This document shows positions 13,151 to 28,300 of a stretch of DNA of 64,000 bases, one piece after another. A program made the translations under genes and the position numbers. The notes beneath the pieces were generated by a model. The model saw nothing but the letters and a program-made list of their open reading frames with translations, was not told the DNA's origin and did not search any database. Each line of letters opens with the position of its first letter. The stretch's first letter is position 1. This DNA is from Acanthosepion esculentum. Taxonomy: Eukaryota > Mollusca > Cephalopoda > Sepiida > Sepiidae. The stretch lies in contig OZ038496.1 in the NCBI GenBank assembly GCA_964036315.1, positions 13,968,622-14,032,621 on the forward strand, given 5' to 3'.

Positions 13151-13301
13151 CGGTCCGATGAGCTGCTTGCACCGATTCCCAGACTTCATGAATTCAAGCC
13201 TCCTATGTGGCTGGCATCCCGCTCTCACCCTTTCACTGTTGAAACTGTTAAATGGGTGCCATGAAGATTAGCACCTGACTACTTCCCTCCATATATCTCA
13301 G

Positions 13302-16300
13302 TTGCTTGCCAATGTTTGAGATTCTGTGAACGATCTTGCAATCCCCTCCACATTGAGGTTGTCAGTCCATTTTTCATCCTTGACTGCCTCTTCTTCTTTT
13401 GCCTAATTTGATACTTTGTAGGATGGCAGTGGAAAGACTGTTAGCCCCTTGATGTTATTGGATAAACAGGTTAGTGCTCTGCTGTATTGTAAGCTATATT
13501 GCGTGCCAATGTTTGAGATTCTGTGAACGATCTTGCAATCCCCTCCACATTGAGGTTATCAGTCCATTTTTCATCCTTGACTGCCTCTTCTTCTTTTGCC
13601 TAATTTGATACTTTGTAGGATGGCAGTGGAAAGACTGTTAGCCCCTTGATGTTATTGAATAAACAGGTTAGTGCTCTGCTGTATTGTAAGCTATATTGCG
13701 TGCCAATGTTTGAGATTCTGTGAACGATCTTGCAATCCCCTCCACATTGAGGTTGTCAGTCCATTTTTCATCCTTGACTGCCTCTTCTTCTTTTGCCTAA
13801 TTTGATACTTTGCAGGATGGCAGTGGAAAGACTGTTAGCCCCTTGATGTTATTGGATAAACAGGTTAGTGCTCTGCTGTATTGTAAGCTATATTGCGTGC
13901 CAATGTTTGAGATTCTGTGAACGATCTTGCAATCCCCTCCACATTGAGGTTGTCAGTCCATTTTTCATCCTTGACTGCCTCTTCTTCTTTTGCCTAATTT
14001 GATACTTTGTAGGATGGCAGTGGAAAGACTGTTAGCCCCTTGATGTTATTGGATAAACAGGTTAGTGCTCTGCTGTATTGTAAGCTATATTGCGTGCCAA
14101 TGTTTGAGATTCTGTGAACGATCTTGCAATCCCCTCCACATTGAGGTTGTCAGTCCATTTTTCATCCTTGACTGCCTCTTCTTCTTTTGCCTAATTTGAT
14201 ACTTTGCAGGATGGCAGTGGAAAGACTGTTAGCCCCTTGATGTTATTGGATAAACAGGTTAGTGCTCTGCTGTATTGTAAGCTATATTGCGTGCCAATGT
14301 TTGAGATTCTGTGAACGATCTTGCAATCCCCTCCACATTGAGGTTGTCAGTCCATTTTTCATCCTTGACTGCCTCTTCTTCTTTTGCCTAATTTGATACT
14401 TTGTAGGATGGCAGTGGAAAGACTGTTAGCCCCTTGATGTTATTGGATAAACAGGTTAGTGCTCTGCTGTATTGTAAGCTATATTGCGTGCCAATGTTTG
14501 AGATTCTGTGAACGATCTTGCAATCCCCTCCACATTGAGGTTGTCAGTCCATTTTTCATCCTTGACTGCCTCTTCTTCTTTTGCCTAATTTGATACTTTG
14601 CAGGATGGCAGTGGAAAGACTGTTAGCCCCTTGATGTTATTGGATAAACAGGTTAGTGCTCTGCTGTATTGTAAGCTATATTGCGTGCCAATGTTTGAGA
14701 TTCTGTGAACGATCTTGCAATCCCCTCCACATTGAGGTTGTCAGTCCATTTTTCATCCTTGACTGCCTCTTCTTCTTTTGCCTAATTTGATACTTTGTAG
14801 GATGGCAGTGGAAAGACTGTTAGCCCCTTGATGTTATTGGATAAACAGGTTAGTGCTCTGCTGTATTGTAAGCTATATTGCGTGCCAATGTTTGAGATTC
14901 TGTGAACGATCTTGCAATCCCCTCCACATTGAGGTTGTCAGTCCATTTTTCATCCTTGACTGCCTCTTCTTCTTTTGCCTAATTTGATACTTTGCAGGAT
15001 GGCAGTGGAAAGACTGTTAGCCCCTTGATGTTATTGGATAAACAGGTTAGTGCTCTGCTGTATTGTAAGCTATATTGCGTGCCAATGTTTGAGATTCTGT
15101 GAACGATCTTGCAATCCCCTCCACATTGAGGTTGTCAGTCCATTTTTCATCCTTGACTGCCTCTTCTTCTTTTGCCTAATTTGATACTTTGTAGGATGGC
15201 AGTGGAAAGACTGTTAGCCCCTTGATGTTATTGGATAAACAGGTTAGTGCTCTGCTGTATTGTAAGCTATATTGCGTGCCAATGTTTGAGATTCTGTGAA
15301 CGATCTTGCAATCCCCTCCACATTGAGGTTGTCAGTCCATTTTTCATCCTTGACTGCCTCTTCTTCTTTTGCCTAATTTGATACTTTGCAGGATGGCAGT
15401 GGAAAGACTGTTAGCCCCTTGATGTTATTGGATAAACAGGTTAGTGCTCTGCTGTATTGTAAGCTATATTGCGTGCCAATGTTTGAGATTCTGTGAACGA
15501 TCTTGCAATCCCCTCCACATTGAGGTTGTCAGTCCATTTTTCATCCTTGACTGCCTCTTCTTCTTTTGCCTAATTTGATACTTTGTAGGATGGCAGTGGA
15601 AAGACTGTTAGCCCCTTGATGTTATTGGATAAACAGGTTAGTGCTCTGCTGTATTGTAAGCTATATTGCGTGCCAATGTTTGAGATTCTGTGAACGATCT
15701 TGCAATCCCCTCCACATTGAGGTTGTCAGTCCATTTTTCATCCTTGACTGCCTCTTCTTCTTTTGCCTAATTTGATACTTTGTAGGATGGCAGTGGAAAG
15801 ACTGTTAGCCCCTTGATGTTATTGGATAAACAGGTTAGTGCTCTGCTGTATTGTAAGCTATATTGCGTGCCAATGTTTGAGATTCTGTGAACGATCTTGC
15901 AATCCCCTCCACATTGAGGTTGTCAGTCCATTTTTCATCCTTGACTGCCTCTTCTTCTTTTGCCTAATTTGATACTTTGTAGGATGGCAGTGGAAAGACT
16001 GTTAGCCCCTTGATGTTATTGGATAAACAGGTTAGTGCTCTGCTGTATTGTAAGCTATATTGCGTGCCAATGTTTGAGATTCTGTGAACGATCTTGCAAT
16101 CCCCTCCACATTGAGGTTGTCAGTCCATTTTTCATCCTTGACTGCCTCTTCTTCTTTTGCCTAATTTGATACTTTGTAGGATGGCAGTGGAAAGACTGTT
16201 AGCCCCTTGATGTTATTGGATAAACAGGTTAGTGCTCTGCTGTATTGTAAGCTATATTGCGTGCCAATGTTTGAGATTCTGTGAACGATCTTGCAATCCC

Positions 16301-19300
16301 CTCCACATTGAGGTTGTCAGTCCATTTTTCATCCTTGACTGCCTCTTCTTCTTTTGCCTAATTTGATACTTTGTAGGATGGCAGTGGAAAGACTGTTAGC
16401 CCCTTGATGTTATTGGATAAACAGGTTAGTGCTCTGCTGTATTGTAAGCTATATTGCGTGCCAATGTTTGAGATTCTGTGAACGATCTTGCAATCCCCTC
16501 CACATTGAGGTTGTCAGTCCATTTTTCATCCTTGACTGCCTCTTCTTCTTTTGCCTAATTTGATACTTTGTAGGATGGCAGTGGAAAGACTGTTAGCCCC
16601 TTGATGTTATTGGATAAACAGGTTAGTGCTCTGCTGTATTGTAAGCTATATTGCGTGCCAATGTTTGAGATTCTGTGAACGATCTTGCAATCCCCTCCAC
16701 ATTGAGGTTGTCAGTCCATTTTTCATCCTTGACTGCCTCTTCTTCTTTTGCCTAATTTGATACTTTGTAGGATGGCAGTGGAAAGACTGTTAGCCCCTTG
16801 ATGTTATTGGATAAACAGGTTAGTGCTCTGCTGTATTGTAAGCTATATTGCGTGCCAATGTTTGAGATTCTGTGAACGATCTTGCAATCCCCTCCACATT
16901 GAGGTTGTCAGTCCATTTTTCATCCTTGACTGCCTCTTCTTCTTTTGCCTAATTTGATACTTTGTAGGATGGCAGTGGAAAGACTGTTAGCCCCTTGATG
17001 TTATTGGATAAACAGGTTAGTGCTCTGCTGTATTGTAAGCTATATTGCGTGCCAATGTTTGAGATTCTGTGAACGATCTTGCAATCCCCTCCACATTGAG
17101 GTTGTCAGTCCATTTTTCATCCTTGACTGCCTCTTCTTCTTTTGCCTAATTTGATACTTTGTAGGATGGCAGTGGAAAGACTGTTAGCCCCTTGATGTTA
17201 TTGGATAAACAGGTTAGTGCTCTGCTGTATTGTAAGCTATATTGCGTGCCAATGTTTGAGATTCTGTGACTGATCTTGCAATCCCCTCCACATTGAGGTT
17301 GTCAGTCCATTTTTCATCCTTGACTGCCTCTTCTTCTTTTGCCTAATTTGATACTTTGTAGGATGGCAGTGGAAAGACTGTTAGCCCCTTGATGTTATTG
17401 GATAAACAGGTTAGTGCTCTGCTGTATTGTAAGCTATATTGCGTGCCAATGTTTGAGATTCTGTGACTGATCTTGCAATCCCCTCCACATTGAGGTTGTC
17501 AGTCCATTTTTCATCCTTGACTGCCTCTTCTTCTTTTGCCTAATTTGATACTTTGCAGGATGGCAGTGGAAAGACTGTTAGCCCCTTGATGTTATTGGAT
17601 AAACAGGTTAGTGCTCTGCTGTATTGTAAGCTATATTGCGTGCCAATGTTTGAGATTCTGTGAACGATCTTGCAATCCCCTCCACATTGAGGTTATCAGT
17701 CCATTTTTCATCCTTGACTGCCTCTTCTTCTTTTGCCTAATTTGATACTTTGTAGGATGGCAGTGGAAAGACTGTTAGCCCCTTGATGTTATTGGATAAA
17801 CAGGTTAGTGCTCTGCTGTATTGTAAGCTATATTGCGTGCCAATGTTTGAGATTCTGTGAACGATCTTGCAATCCCCTCCACATTGAGGTTATCAGTCCA
17901 TTTTTCATCCTTGACTGCCTCTTCTTCTTTTGCCTAATTTGATACTTTGTAGGATGGCAGTGGAAAGACTGTTAGCCCCTTGATGTTATTGGATAAACAG
18001 GTTAGTGCTCTGCTGTATTGTAAGCTATATTGCGTGCCAATGTTTGAGATTCTGTGACTGATCTTGCAATCCCCTCCACATTGAGGTTGTCAGTCCATTT
18101 TTCATCCTTGACTGCCTCTTCTTCTTTTGCCTAATTTGATACTTTGCAGGATGGCAGTGGAAAGACTGTTAGCCCCTTGATGTTATTGGATAAACAGGTT
18201 AGTGCTCTGCTGTATTGTAAGCTATATTGCGTGCCAATGTTTGAGATTCTGTGAACGATCTTGCAATCCCCTCCACATTGAGGTTGTCAGTCCATTTTTC
18301 ATCCTTGACTGCCTCTTCTTCTTTTGCCTAATTTGATACTTTGTAGGATGGCAGTGGAAAGACTGTTAGCCCCTTGATGTTATTGGATAAACAGGTTAGT
18401 GCTCTGCTGTATTGTAAGCTATATTGCGTGCCAATGTTTGAGATTCTGTGAACGATCTTGCAATCCCCTCCACATTGAGGTTGTCAGTCCATTTTTCATC
18501 CTTGACTGCCTCTTCTTCTTTTGCCTAATTTGATACTTTGCAGGATGGCAGTGGAAAGACTGTTAGCCCCTTGATGTTATTGGATAAACAGGTTAGTGCT
18601 CTGCTGTATTGTAAGCTATATTGCGTGCCAATGTTTGAGATTCTGTGACTGATCTTGCAATCCCCTCCACATTGAGGTTATCAGTCCATTTTTCATCCTT
18701 GACTGCCTCTTCTTCTTTTGCCTAATTTGATACTTTGTAGGATGGCAGTGGAAAGACTGTTAGCCCCTTGATGTTATTGGATAAACAGGTTAGTGCTCTG
18801 CTGTATTGTAAGCTATATTGCGTGCCAATGTTTGAGATTCTGTGAACGATCTTGCAATCCCCTCCACATTGAGGTTATCAGTCCATTTTTCATCCTTGAC
18901 TGCCTCTTCTTCTTTTGCCTAATTTGATACTTTGTAGGATGGCAGTGGAAAGACTGTTAGCCCCTTGATGTTATTGGATAAACAGGTTAGTGCTCTGCTG
19001 TATTGTAAGCTATATTGCGTGCCAATGTTTGAGATTCTGTGAACGATCTTGCAATCCCCTCCACATTGAGGTTATCAGTCCATTTTTCATCCTTGACTGC
19101 CTCTTCTTCTTTTGCCTAATTTGATACTTTGTAGGATGGCAGTGGAAAGACTGTTAGCCCCTTGATGTTATTGGATAAACAGGTTAGTGCTCTGCTGTAT
19201 TGTAAGCTATATTGCGTGCCAATGTTTGAGATTCTGTGAACGATCTTGCAATCCCCTCCACATTGAGGTTATCAGTCCATTTTTCATCCTTGACTGCCTC

Positions 19301-22300
19301 TTCTTCTTTTGCCTAATTTGATACTTTGTAGGATGGCAGTGGAAAGACTGTTAGCCCCTTGATGTTATTGGATAAACAGGTTAGTGCTCTGCTGTATTGT
19401 AAGCTATATTGCGTGCCAATGTTTGAGATTCTGTGAACGATCTTGCAATCCCCTCCACATTGAGGTTATCAGTCCATTTTTCATCCTTGACTGCCTCTTC
19501 TTCTTTTGCCTAATTTGATACTTTGTAGGATGGCAGTGGAAAGACTGTTAGCCCCTTGATGTTATTGGATAAACAGGTTAGTGCTCTGCTGTATTGTAAG
19601 CTATATTGCGTGCCAATGTTTGAGATTCTGTGAACGATCTTGCAATCCCCTCCACATTGAGGTTATCAGTCCATTTTTCATCCTTGACTGCCTCTTCTTC
19701 TTTTGCCTAATTTGATACTTTGTAGGATGGCAGTGGAAAGACTGTTAGCCCCTTGATGTTATTGGATAAACAGGTTAGTGCTCTGCTGTATTGTAAGCTA
19801 TATTGCGTGCCAATGTTTGAGATTCTGTGAACGATCTTGCAATCCCCTCCACATTGAGGTTATCAGTCCATTTTTCATCCTTGACTGCCTCTTCTTCTTT
19901 TGCCTAATTTGATACTTTGTAGGATGGCAGTGGAAAGACTGTTAGCCCCTTGATGTTATTGGATAAACAGGTTAGTGCTCTGCTGTATTGTAAGCTATAT
20001 TGCGTGCCAATGTTTGAGATTCTGTGAACGATCTTGCAATCCCCTCCACATTGAGGTTATCAGTCCATTTTTCATCCTTGACTGCCTCTTCTTCTTTTGC
20101 CTAATTTGATACTTTGTAGGATGGCAGTGGAAAGACTGTTAGCCCCTTGATGTTATTGGATAAACAGGTTAGTGCTCTGCTGTATTGTAAGCTATATTGC
20201 GTGCCAATGTTTGAGATTCTGTGAACGATCTTGCAATCCCCTCCACATTGAGGTTATCAGTCCATTTTTCATCCTTGACTGCCTCTTCTTCTTTTGCCTA
20301 ATTTGATACTTTGTAGGATGGCAGTGGAAAGACTGTTAGCCCCTTGATGTTATTGGATAAACAGGTTAGTGCTCTGCTGTATTGTAAGCTATATTGCGTG
20401 CCAATGTTTGAGATTCTGTGAACGATCTTGCAATCCCCTCCACATTGAGGTTATCAGTCCATTTTTCATCCTTGACTGCCTCTTCTTCTTTTGCCTAATT
20501 TGATACTTTGTAGGATGGCAGTGGAAAGACTGTTAGCCCCTTGATGTTATTGGATAAACAGGTTAGTGCTCTGCTGTATTGTAAGCTATATTGCGTGCCA
20601 ATGTTTGAGATTCTGTGAACGATCTTGCAATCCCCTCCACATTGAGGTTATCAGTCCATTTTTCATCCTTGACTGCCTCTTCTTCTTTTGCCTAATTTGA
20701 TACTTTGTAGGATGGCAGTGGAAAGACTGTTAGCCCCTTGATGTTATTGGATAAACAGGTTAGTGCTCTGCTGTATTGTAAGCTATATTGCGTGCCAATG
20801 TTTGAGATTCTGTGACTGATCTTGCAATCCCCTCCACATTGAGGTTATCAGTCCATTTTTCATCCTTGACTGCCTCTTCTTCTTTTGCCTAATTTGATAC
20901 TTTGTAGGATGGCAGTGGAAAGACTGTTAGCCCCTTGATGTTATTGGATAAACAGGTTAGTGCTCTGCTGTATTGTAAGCTATATTGCGTGCCAATGTTT
21001 GAGATTCTGTGAACGATCTTGCAATCCCCTCCACATTGAGGTTATCAGTCCATTTTTCATCCTTGACTGCCTCTTCTTCTTTTGCCTAATTTGATACTTT
21101 GTAGGATGGCAGTGGAAAGACTGTTAGCCCCTTGATGTTATTGGATAAACAGGTTAGTGCTCTGCTGTATTGTAAGCTATATTGCGTGCCAATGTTTGAG
21201 ATTCTGTGACTGATCTTGCAATCCCCTCCACATTGAGGTTATCAGTCCATTTTTCATCCTTGACTGCCTCTTCTTCTTTTGCCTAATTTGATACTTTGTA
21301 GGATGGCAGTGGAAAGACTGTTAGCCCCTTGATGTTATTGGATAAACAGGTTAGTGCTCTGCTGTATTGTAAGCTATATTGCGTGCCAATGTTTGAGATT
21401 CTGTGAACGATCTTGCAATCCCCTCCACATTGAGGTTATCAGTCCATTTTTCATCCTTGACTGCCTCTTCTTCTTTTGCCTAATTTGATACTTTGTAGGA
21501 TGGCAGTGGAAAGACTGTTAGCCCCTTGATGTTATTGGATAAACAGGTTAGTGCTCTGCTGTATTGTAAGCTATATTGCGTGCCAATGTTTGAGATTCTG
21601 TGAACGATCTTGCAATCCCCTCCACATTGAGGTTATCAGTCCATTTTTCATCCTTGACTGCCTCTTCTTCTTTTGCCTAATTTGATACTTTGTAGGATGG
21701 CAGTGGAAAGACTGTTAGCCCCTTGATGTTATTGGATAAACAGGTTAGTGCTCTGCTGTATTGTAAGCTATATTGCGTGCCAATGTTTGAGATTCTGTGA
21801 ACGATCTTGCAATCCCCTCCACATTGAGGTTATCAGTCCATTTTTCATCCTTGACTGCCTCTTCTTCTTTTGCCTAATTTGATACTTTGTAGGATGGCAG
21901 TGGAAAGACTGTTAGCCCCTTGATGTTATTGGATAAACAGGTTAGTGCTCTGCTGTATTGTAAGCTATATTGCGTGCCAATGTTTGAGATTCTGTGACTG
22001 ATCTTGCAATCCCCTCCACATTGAGGTTATCAGTCCATTTTTCATCCTTGACTGCCTCTTCTTCTTTTGCCTAATTTGATACTTTGTAGGATGGCAGTGG
22101 AAAGACTGTTAGCCCCTTGATGTTATTGGATAAACAGGTTAGTGCTCTGCTGTATTGTAAGCTATATTGCGTGCCAATGTTTGAGATTCTGTGAACGATC
22201 TTGCAATCCCCTCCACATTGAGGTTATCAGTCCATTTTTCATCCTTGACTGCCTCTTCTTCTTTTGCCTAATTTGATACTTTGTAGGATGGCAGTGGAAA

Positions 22301-25300
22301 GACTGTTAGCCCCTTGATGTTATTGGATAAACAGGTTAGTGCTCTGCTGTATTGTAAGCTATATTGCGTGCCAATGTTTGAGATTCTGTGAACGATCTTG
22401 CAATCCCCTCCACATTGAGGTTGTCAGTCCATTTTTCATCCTTGACTGCCTCTTCTTCTTTTGCCTAATTTGATACTTTGTAGGATGGCAGTGGAAAGAC
22501 TGTTAGCCCCTTGATGTTATTGGATAAACAGGTTAGTGCTCTGCTGTATTGTAAGCTATATTGCGTGCCAATGTTTGAGATTCTGTGACTGATCTTGCAA
22601 TCCCCTCCACATTGAGGTTGTCAGTCCATTTTTCATCCTTGACTGCCTCTTCTTCTTTTGCCTAATTTGATACTTTGTAGGATGGCAGTGGAAAGACTGT
22701 TAGCCCCTTGATGTTATTGGATAAACAGGTTAGTGCTCTGCTGTATTGTAAGCTATATTGCGTGCCAATGTTTGAGATTCTGTGAACGATCTTGCAATCC
22801 CCTCCACATTGAGGTTGTCAGTCCATTTTTCATCCTTGACTGCCTCTTCTTCTTTTGCCTAATTTGATACTTTGCAGGATGGCAGTGGAAAGACTGTTAG
22901 CCCCTTGATGTTATTGGATAAACAGGTTAGTGCTCTGCTGTATTGTAAGCTATATTGCGTGCCAATGTTTGAGATTCTGTGAACGATCTTGCAATCCCCT
23001 CCACATTGAGGTTATCAGTCCATTTTTCATCCTTGACTGCCTCTTCTTCTTTTGCCTAATTTGATACTTTGTAGGATGGCAGTGGAAAGACTGTTAGCCC
23101 CTTGATGTTATTGGATAAACAGGTTAGTGCTCTGCTGTATTGTAAGCTATATTGCGTGCCAATGTTTGAGATTCTGTGAACGATCTTGCAATCCCCTCCA
23201 CATTGAGGTTGTCAGTCCATTTTTCATCCTTGACTGCCTCTTCTTCTTTTGCCTAATTTGATACTTTGCAGGATGGCAGTGGAAAGACTGTTAGCCCCTT
23301 GATGTTATTGGATAAACAGGTTAGTGCTCTGCTGTATTGTAAGCTATATTGCGTGCCAATGTTTGAGATTCTGTGAACGATCTTGCAATCCCCTCCACAT
23401 TGAGGTTGTCAGTCCATTTTTCATCCTTGACTGCCTCTTCTTCTTTTGCCTAATTTGATACTTTGTAGGATGGCAGTGGAAAGACTGTTAGCCCCTTGAT
23501 GTTATTGGATAAACAGGTTAGTGCTCTGCTGTATTGTAAGCTATATTGCGTGCCAATGTTTGAGATTCTGTGAACGATCTTGCAATCCCCTCCACATTGA
23601 GGTTGTCAGTCCATTTTTCATCCTTGACTGCCTCTTCTTCTTTTGCCTAATTTGATACTTTGTAGGATGGCAGTGGAAAGACTGTTAGCCCCTTGATGTT
23701 ATTGGATAAACAGGTTAGTGCTCTGCTGTATTGTAAGCTATATTGCGTGCCAATGTTTGAGATTCTGTGAACGATCTTGCAATCCCCTCCACATTGAGGT
23801 TGTCAGTCCATTTTTCATCCTTGACTGCCTCTTCTTCTTTTGCCTAATTTGATACTTTGTAGGATGGCAGTGGAAAGACTGTTAGCCCCTTGATGTTATT
23901 GGATAAACAGGTTAGTGCTCTGCTGTATTGTAAGCTATATTGCGTGCCAATGTTTGAGATTCTGTGAACGATCTTGCAATCCCCTCCACATTGAGGTTAT
24001 CAGTCCATTTTTCATCCTTGACTGCCTCTTCTTCTTTTGCCTAATTTGATACTTTGTAGGATGGCAGTGGAAAGACTGTTAGCCCCTTGATGTTATTGGA
24101 TAAACAGGTTAGTGCTCTGCTGTATTGTAAGCTATATTGCGTGCCAATGTTTGAGATTCTGTGACTGATCTTGCAATCCCCTCCACATTGAGGTTATCAG
24201 TCCATTTTTCATCCTTGACTGCCTCTTCTTCTTTTGCCTAATTTGATACTTTGTAGGATGGCAGTGGAAAGACTGTTAGCCCCTTGATGTTATTGGATAA
24301 ACAGGTTAGTGCTCTGCTGTATTGTAAGCTATATTGCGTGCCAATGTTTGAGATTCTGTGACTGATCTTGCAATCCCCTCCACATTGAGGTTATCAGTCC
24401 ATTTTTCATCCTTGACTGCCTCTTCTTCTTTTGCCTAATTTGATACTTTGTAGGATGGCAGTGGAAAGACTGTTAGCCCCTTGATGTTATTGGATAAACA
24501 GGTTAGTGCTCTGCTGTATTGTAAGCTATATTGCGTGCCAATGTTTGAGATTCTGTGACTGATCTTGCAATCCCCTCCACATTGAGGTTATCAGTCCATT
24601 TTTCATCCTTGACTGCCTCTTCTTCTTTTGCCTAATTTGATACTTTGTAGGATGGCAGTGGAAAGACTGTTAGCCCCTTGATGTTATTGGATAAACAGGT
24701 TAGTGCTCTGCTGTATTGTAAGCTATATTGCGTGCCAATGTTTGAGATTCTGTGACTGATCTTGCAATCCCCTCCACATTGAGGTTATCAGTCCATTTTT
24801 CATCCTTGACTGCCTCTTCTTCTTTTGCCTAATTTGATACTTTGTAGGATGGCAGTGGAAAGACTGTTAGCCCCTTGATGTTATTGGATAAACAGGTTAG
24901 TGCTCTGCTGTATTGTAAGCTATATTGCGTGCCAATGTTTGAGATTCTGTGAACGATCTTGCAATCCCCTCCACATTGAGGTTGTCAGTCCATTTTTCAT
25001 CCTTGACTGCCTCTTCTTCTTTTGCCTAATTTGATACTTTGTAGGATGGCAGTGGAAAGACTGTTAGCCCCTTGATGTTATTGGATAAACAGGTTAGTGC
25101 TCTGCTGTATTGTAAGCTATATTGCGTGCCAATGTTTGAGATTCTGTGACTGATCTTGCAATCCCCTCCACATTGAGGTTGTCAGTCCATTTTTCATCCT
25201 TGACTGCCTCTTCTTCTTTTGCCTAATTTGATACTTTGTAGGATGGCAGTGGAAAGACTGTTAGCCCCTTGATGTTATTGGATAAACAGGTTAGTGCTCT

Positions 25301-28300
25301 GCTGTATTGTAAGCTATATTGCGTGCCAATGTTTGAGATTCTGTGAACGATCTTGCAATCCCCTCCACATTGAGGTTGTCAGTCCATTTTTCATCCTTGA
25401 CTGCCTCTTCTTCTTTTGCCTAATTTGATACTTTGTAGGATGGCAGTGGAAAGACTGTTAGCCCCTTGATGTTATTGGATAAACAGGTTAGTGCTCTGCT
25501 GTATTGTAAGCTATATTGCGTGCCAATGTTTGAGATTCTGTGAACGATCTTGCAATCCCCTCCACATTGAGGTTATCAGTCCATTTTTCATCCTTGACTG
25601 CCTCTTCTTCTTTTGCCTAATTTGATACTTTGTAGGATGGCAGTGGAAAGACTGTTAGCCCCTTGATGTTATTGGATAAACAGGTTAGTGCTCTACTGTA
25701 TTGTAAGCTATATTGCGTGCCAATGTTTGAGATTCTGTGGACGATCTTGCAATCCCCTCCACATTCAGGTTGTCAGTCCATTTTTCATCCTTGACTGCCT
25801 CTTCTTCTTTTGCCTAATTTGATACTTTGTAGGATGGCAGTGGAAAGACTGTTAGCCCCTTGATGTTATTGGATAAACAGGTTAGTGCTCTGCTGTATTG
25901 TAAGCTATATTGCGTGCCAATGTTTGAGATTCTGTGACTGATCTTGCAATCCCCTCCACATTGAGGTTGTCAGTCCATTTTTCATCCTTGACTGCCTCTT
26001 CTTCTTTTGCCTAATTTGATACTTTGTAGGATGGCAGTGGAAAGACTGTTAGCCCCTTGATGTTATTGGATAAACAGGTTAGTGCTCTACTGTATTGTAA
26101 GCTATATTGCGTGCCAATGTTTGAGATTCTGTGGACGATCTTGCAATCCCCTCCACATTCAGGTTGTCAGTCCATTTTTCATCCTTGACTGCCTCTTCTT
26201 CTTTTGCCTAATTTGATACTTTGTAGGATGGCAGTGGAAAGACTGTTAGCCCCTTGATGTTATTGGATAAACAGGTTAGTGCTCTGCTGTATTGTAAGCT
26301 ATATTGCGTGCCAATGTTTGAGATTCTGTGACTGATCTTGCAATCCCCTCCACATTGAGGTTGTCAGTCCATTTTTCATCCTTGACTGCCTCTTCTTCTT
26401 TTGCCTAATTTGATACTTTGTAGGATGGCAGTGGAAAGACTGTTAGCCCCTTGATGTTATTGGATAAACAGGTTAGTGCTCTGCTGTATTGTAAGCTATA
26501 TTGCGTGCCAATGTTTGAGATTCTGTGACTGATCTTGCAATCCCCTCCACATTGAGGTTGTCAGTCCATTTTTCATCCTTGACTGCCTCTTCTTCTTTTG
26601 CCTAATTTGATACTTTGTAGGATGGCAGTGGAAAGACTGTTAGCCCCTTGATGTTATTGGATAAACAGGTTAGTGCTCTACTGTATTGTAAGCTATATTG
26701 CGTGCCAATGTTTGAGATTCTGTGGACGATCTTGCAATCCCCTCCACATTCAGGTTGTCAGTCCATTTTTCATCCTTGACTGCCTCTTCTTCTTTTGCCT
26801 AATTTGATACTTTGTAGGATGGCAGTGGAAAGACTGTTAGCCCCTTGATGTTATTGGATAAACAGGTTAGTGCTCTGCTGTATTGTAAGCTATATTGCGT
26901 GCCAATGTTTGAGATTCTGTGACTGATCTTGCAATCCCCTCCACATTGAGGTTGTCAGTCCATTTTTCATCCTTGACTGCCTCTTCTTCTTTTGCCTAAT
27001 TTGATACTTTGTAGGATGGCAGTGGAAAGACTGTTAGCCCCTTGATGTTATTGGATAAACAGGTTAGTGCTCTGCTGTATTGTAAGCTATATTGCGTGCC
27101 AATGTTTGAGATTCTGTGAACGATCTTGCAATCCCCTCCACATTGAGGTTGTCAGTCCATTTTTCATCCTTGACTGCCTCTTCTTCTTTTGCCTAATTTG
27201 ATACTTTGTAGGATGGCAGTGGAAAGACTGTTAGCCCCTTGATGTTATTGGATAAACAGGTTAGTGCTCTGCTGTATTGTAAGCTATATTGCGTGCCAAT
27301 GTTTGAGATTCTGTGAACGATCTTGCAATCCCCTCCACATTGAGGTTATCAGTCCATTTTTCATCCTTGACTGCCTCTTCTTCTTTTGCCTAATTTGATA
27401 CTTTGTAGGATGGCAGTGGAAAGACTGTTAGCCCCTTGATGTTATTGGATAAACAGGTTAGTGCTCTGCTGTATTGTAAGCTATATTGCGTGCCAATGTT
27501 TGAGATTCTGTGACTGATCTTGCAATCCCCTCCACATTCAGGTTGTCAGTCCATTTTTCATCCTTGACTGCCTCTTCTTCTTTTGCCTAATTTGATACTT
27601 TGTAGGATGGCAGTGGAAAGACTGTTAGCCCCTTGATGTTATTGGATAAACAGGTTAGTGCTCTGCTGTATTGTAAGCTATATTGCGTGCCAATGTTTGA
27701 GATTCTGTGAACGATCTTGCAATCCCCTCCACATTGAGGTTGTCAGTCCATTTTTCATCCTTGACTGCCTCTTCTTCTTTTGCCTAATTTGATACTTTGT
27801 AGGATGGCAGTGGAAAGACTGTTAGCCCCTTGATGTTATTGGATAAACAGGTTAGTGCTCTACTGTATTGTAAGCTATATTGCGTGCCAATGTTTGAGAT
27901 TCTGTGGACGATCTTGCAATCCCCTCCACATTCAGGTTGTCAGTCCATTTTTCATCCTTGACTGCCTCTTCTTCTTTTGCCTAATTTGATACTTTGCAGG
28001 ATGGCAGTGGAAAGACTGTTAGCCCCTTGATGTTATTGGATAAACAGGTTAGTGCTCTGCTGTATTGTAAGCTATATTGCGTGCCAATGTTTGAGATTCT
28101 GTGAACGATCTTGCAATCCCCTCCACATTGAGGTTGTCAGTCCATTTTTCATCCTTGACTGCCTCTTCTTCTTTTGCCTAATTTGATACTTTGCAGGATG
28201 GCAGTGGAAAGACTGTTAGCCCCTTGATGTTATTGGATAAACAGGTTAGTGCTCTGCTGTATTGTAAGCTATATTGCGTGCCAATGTTTGAGATTCTGTG

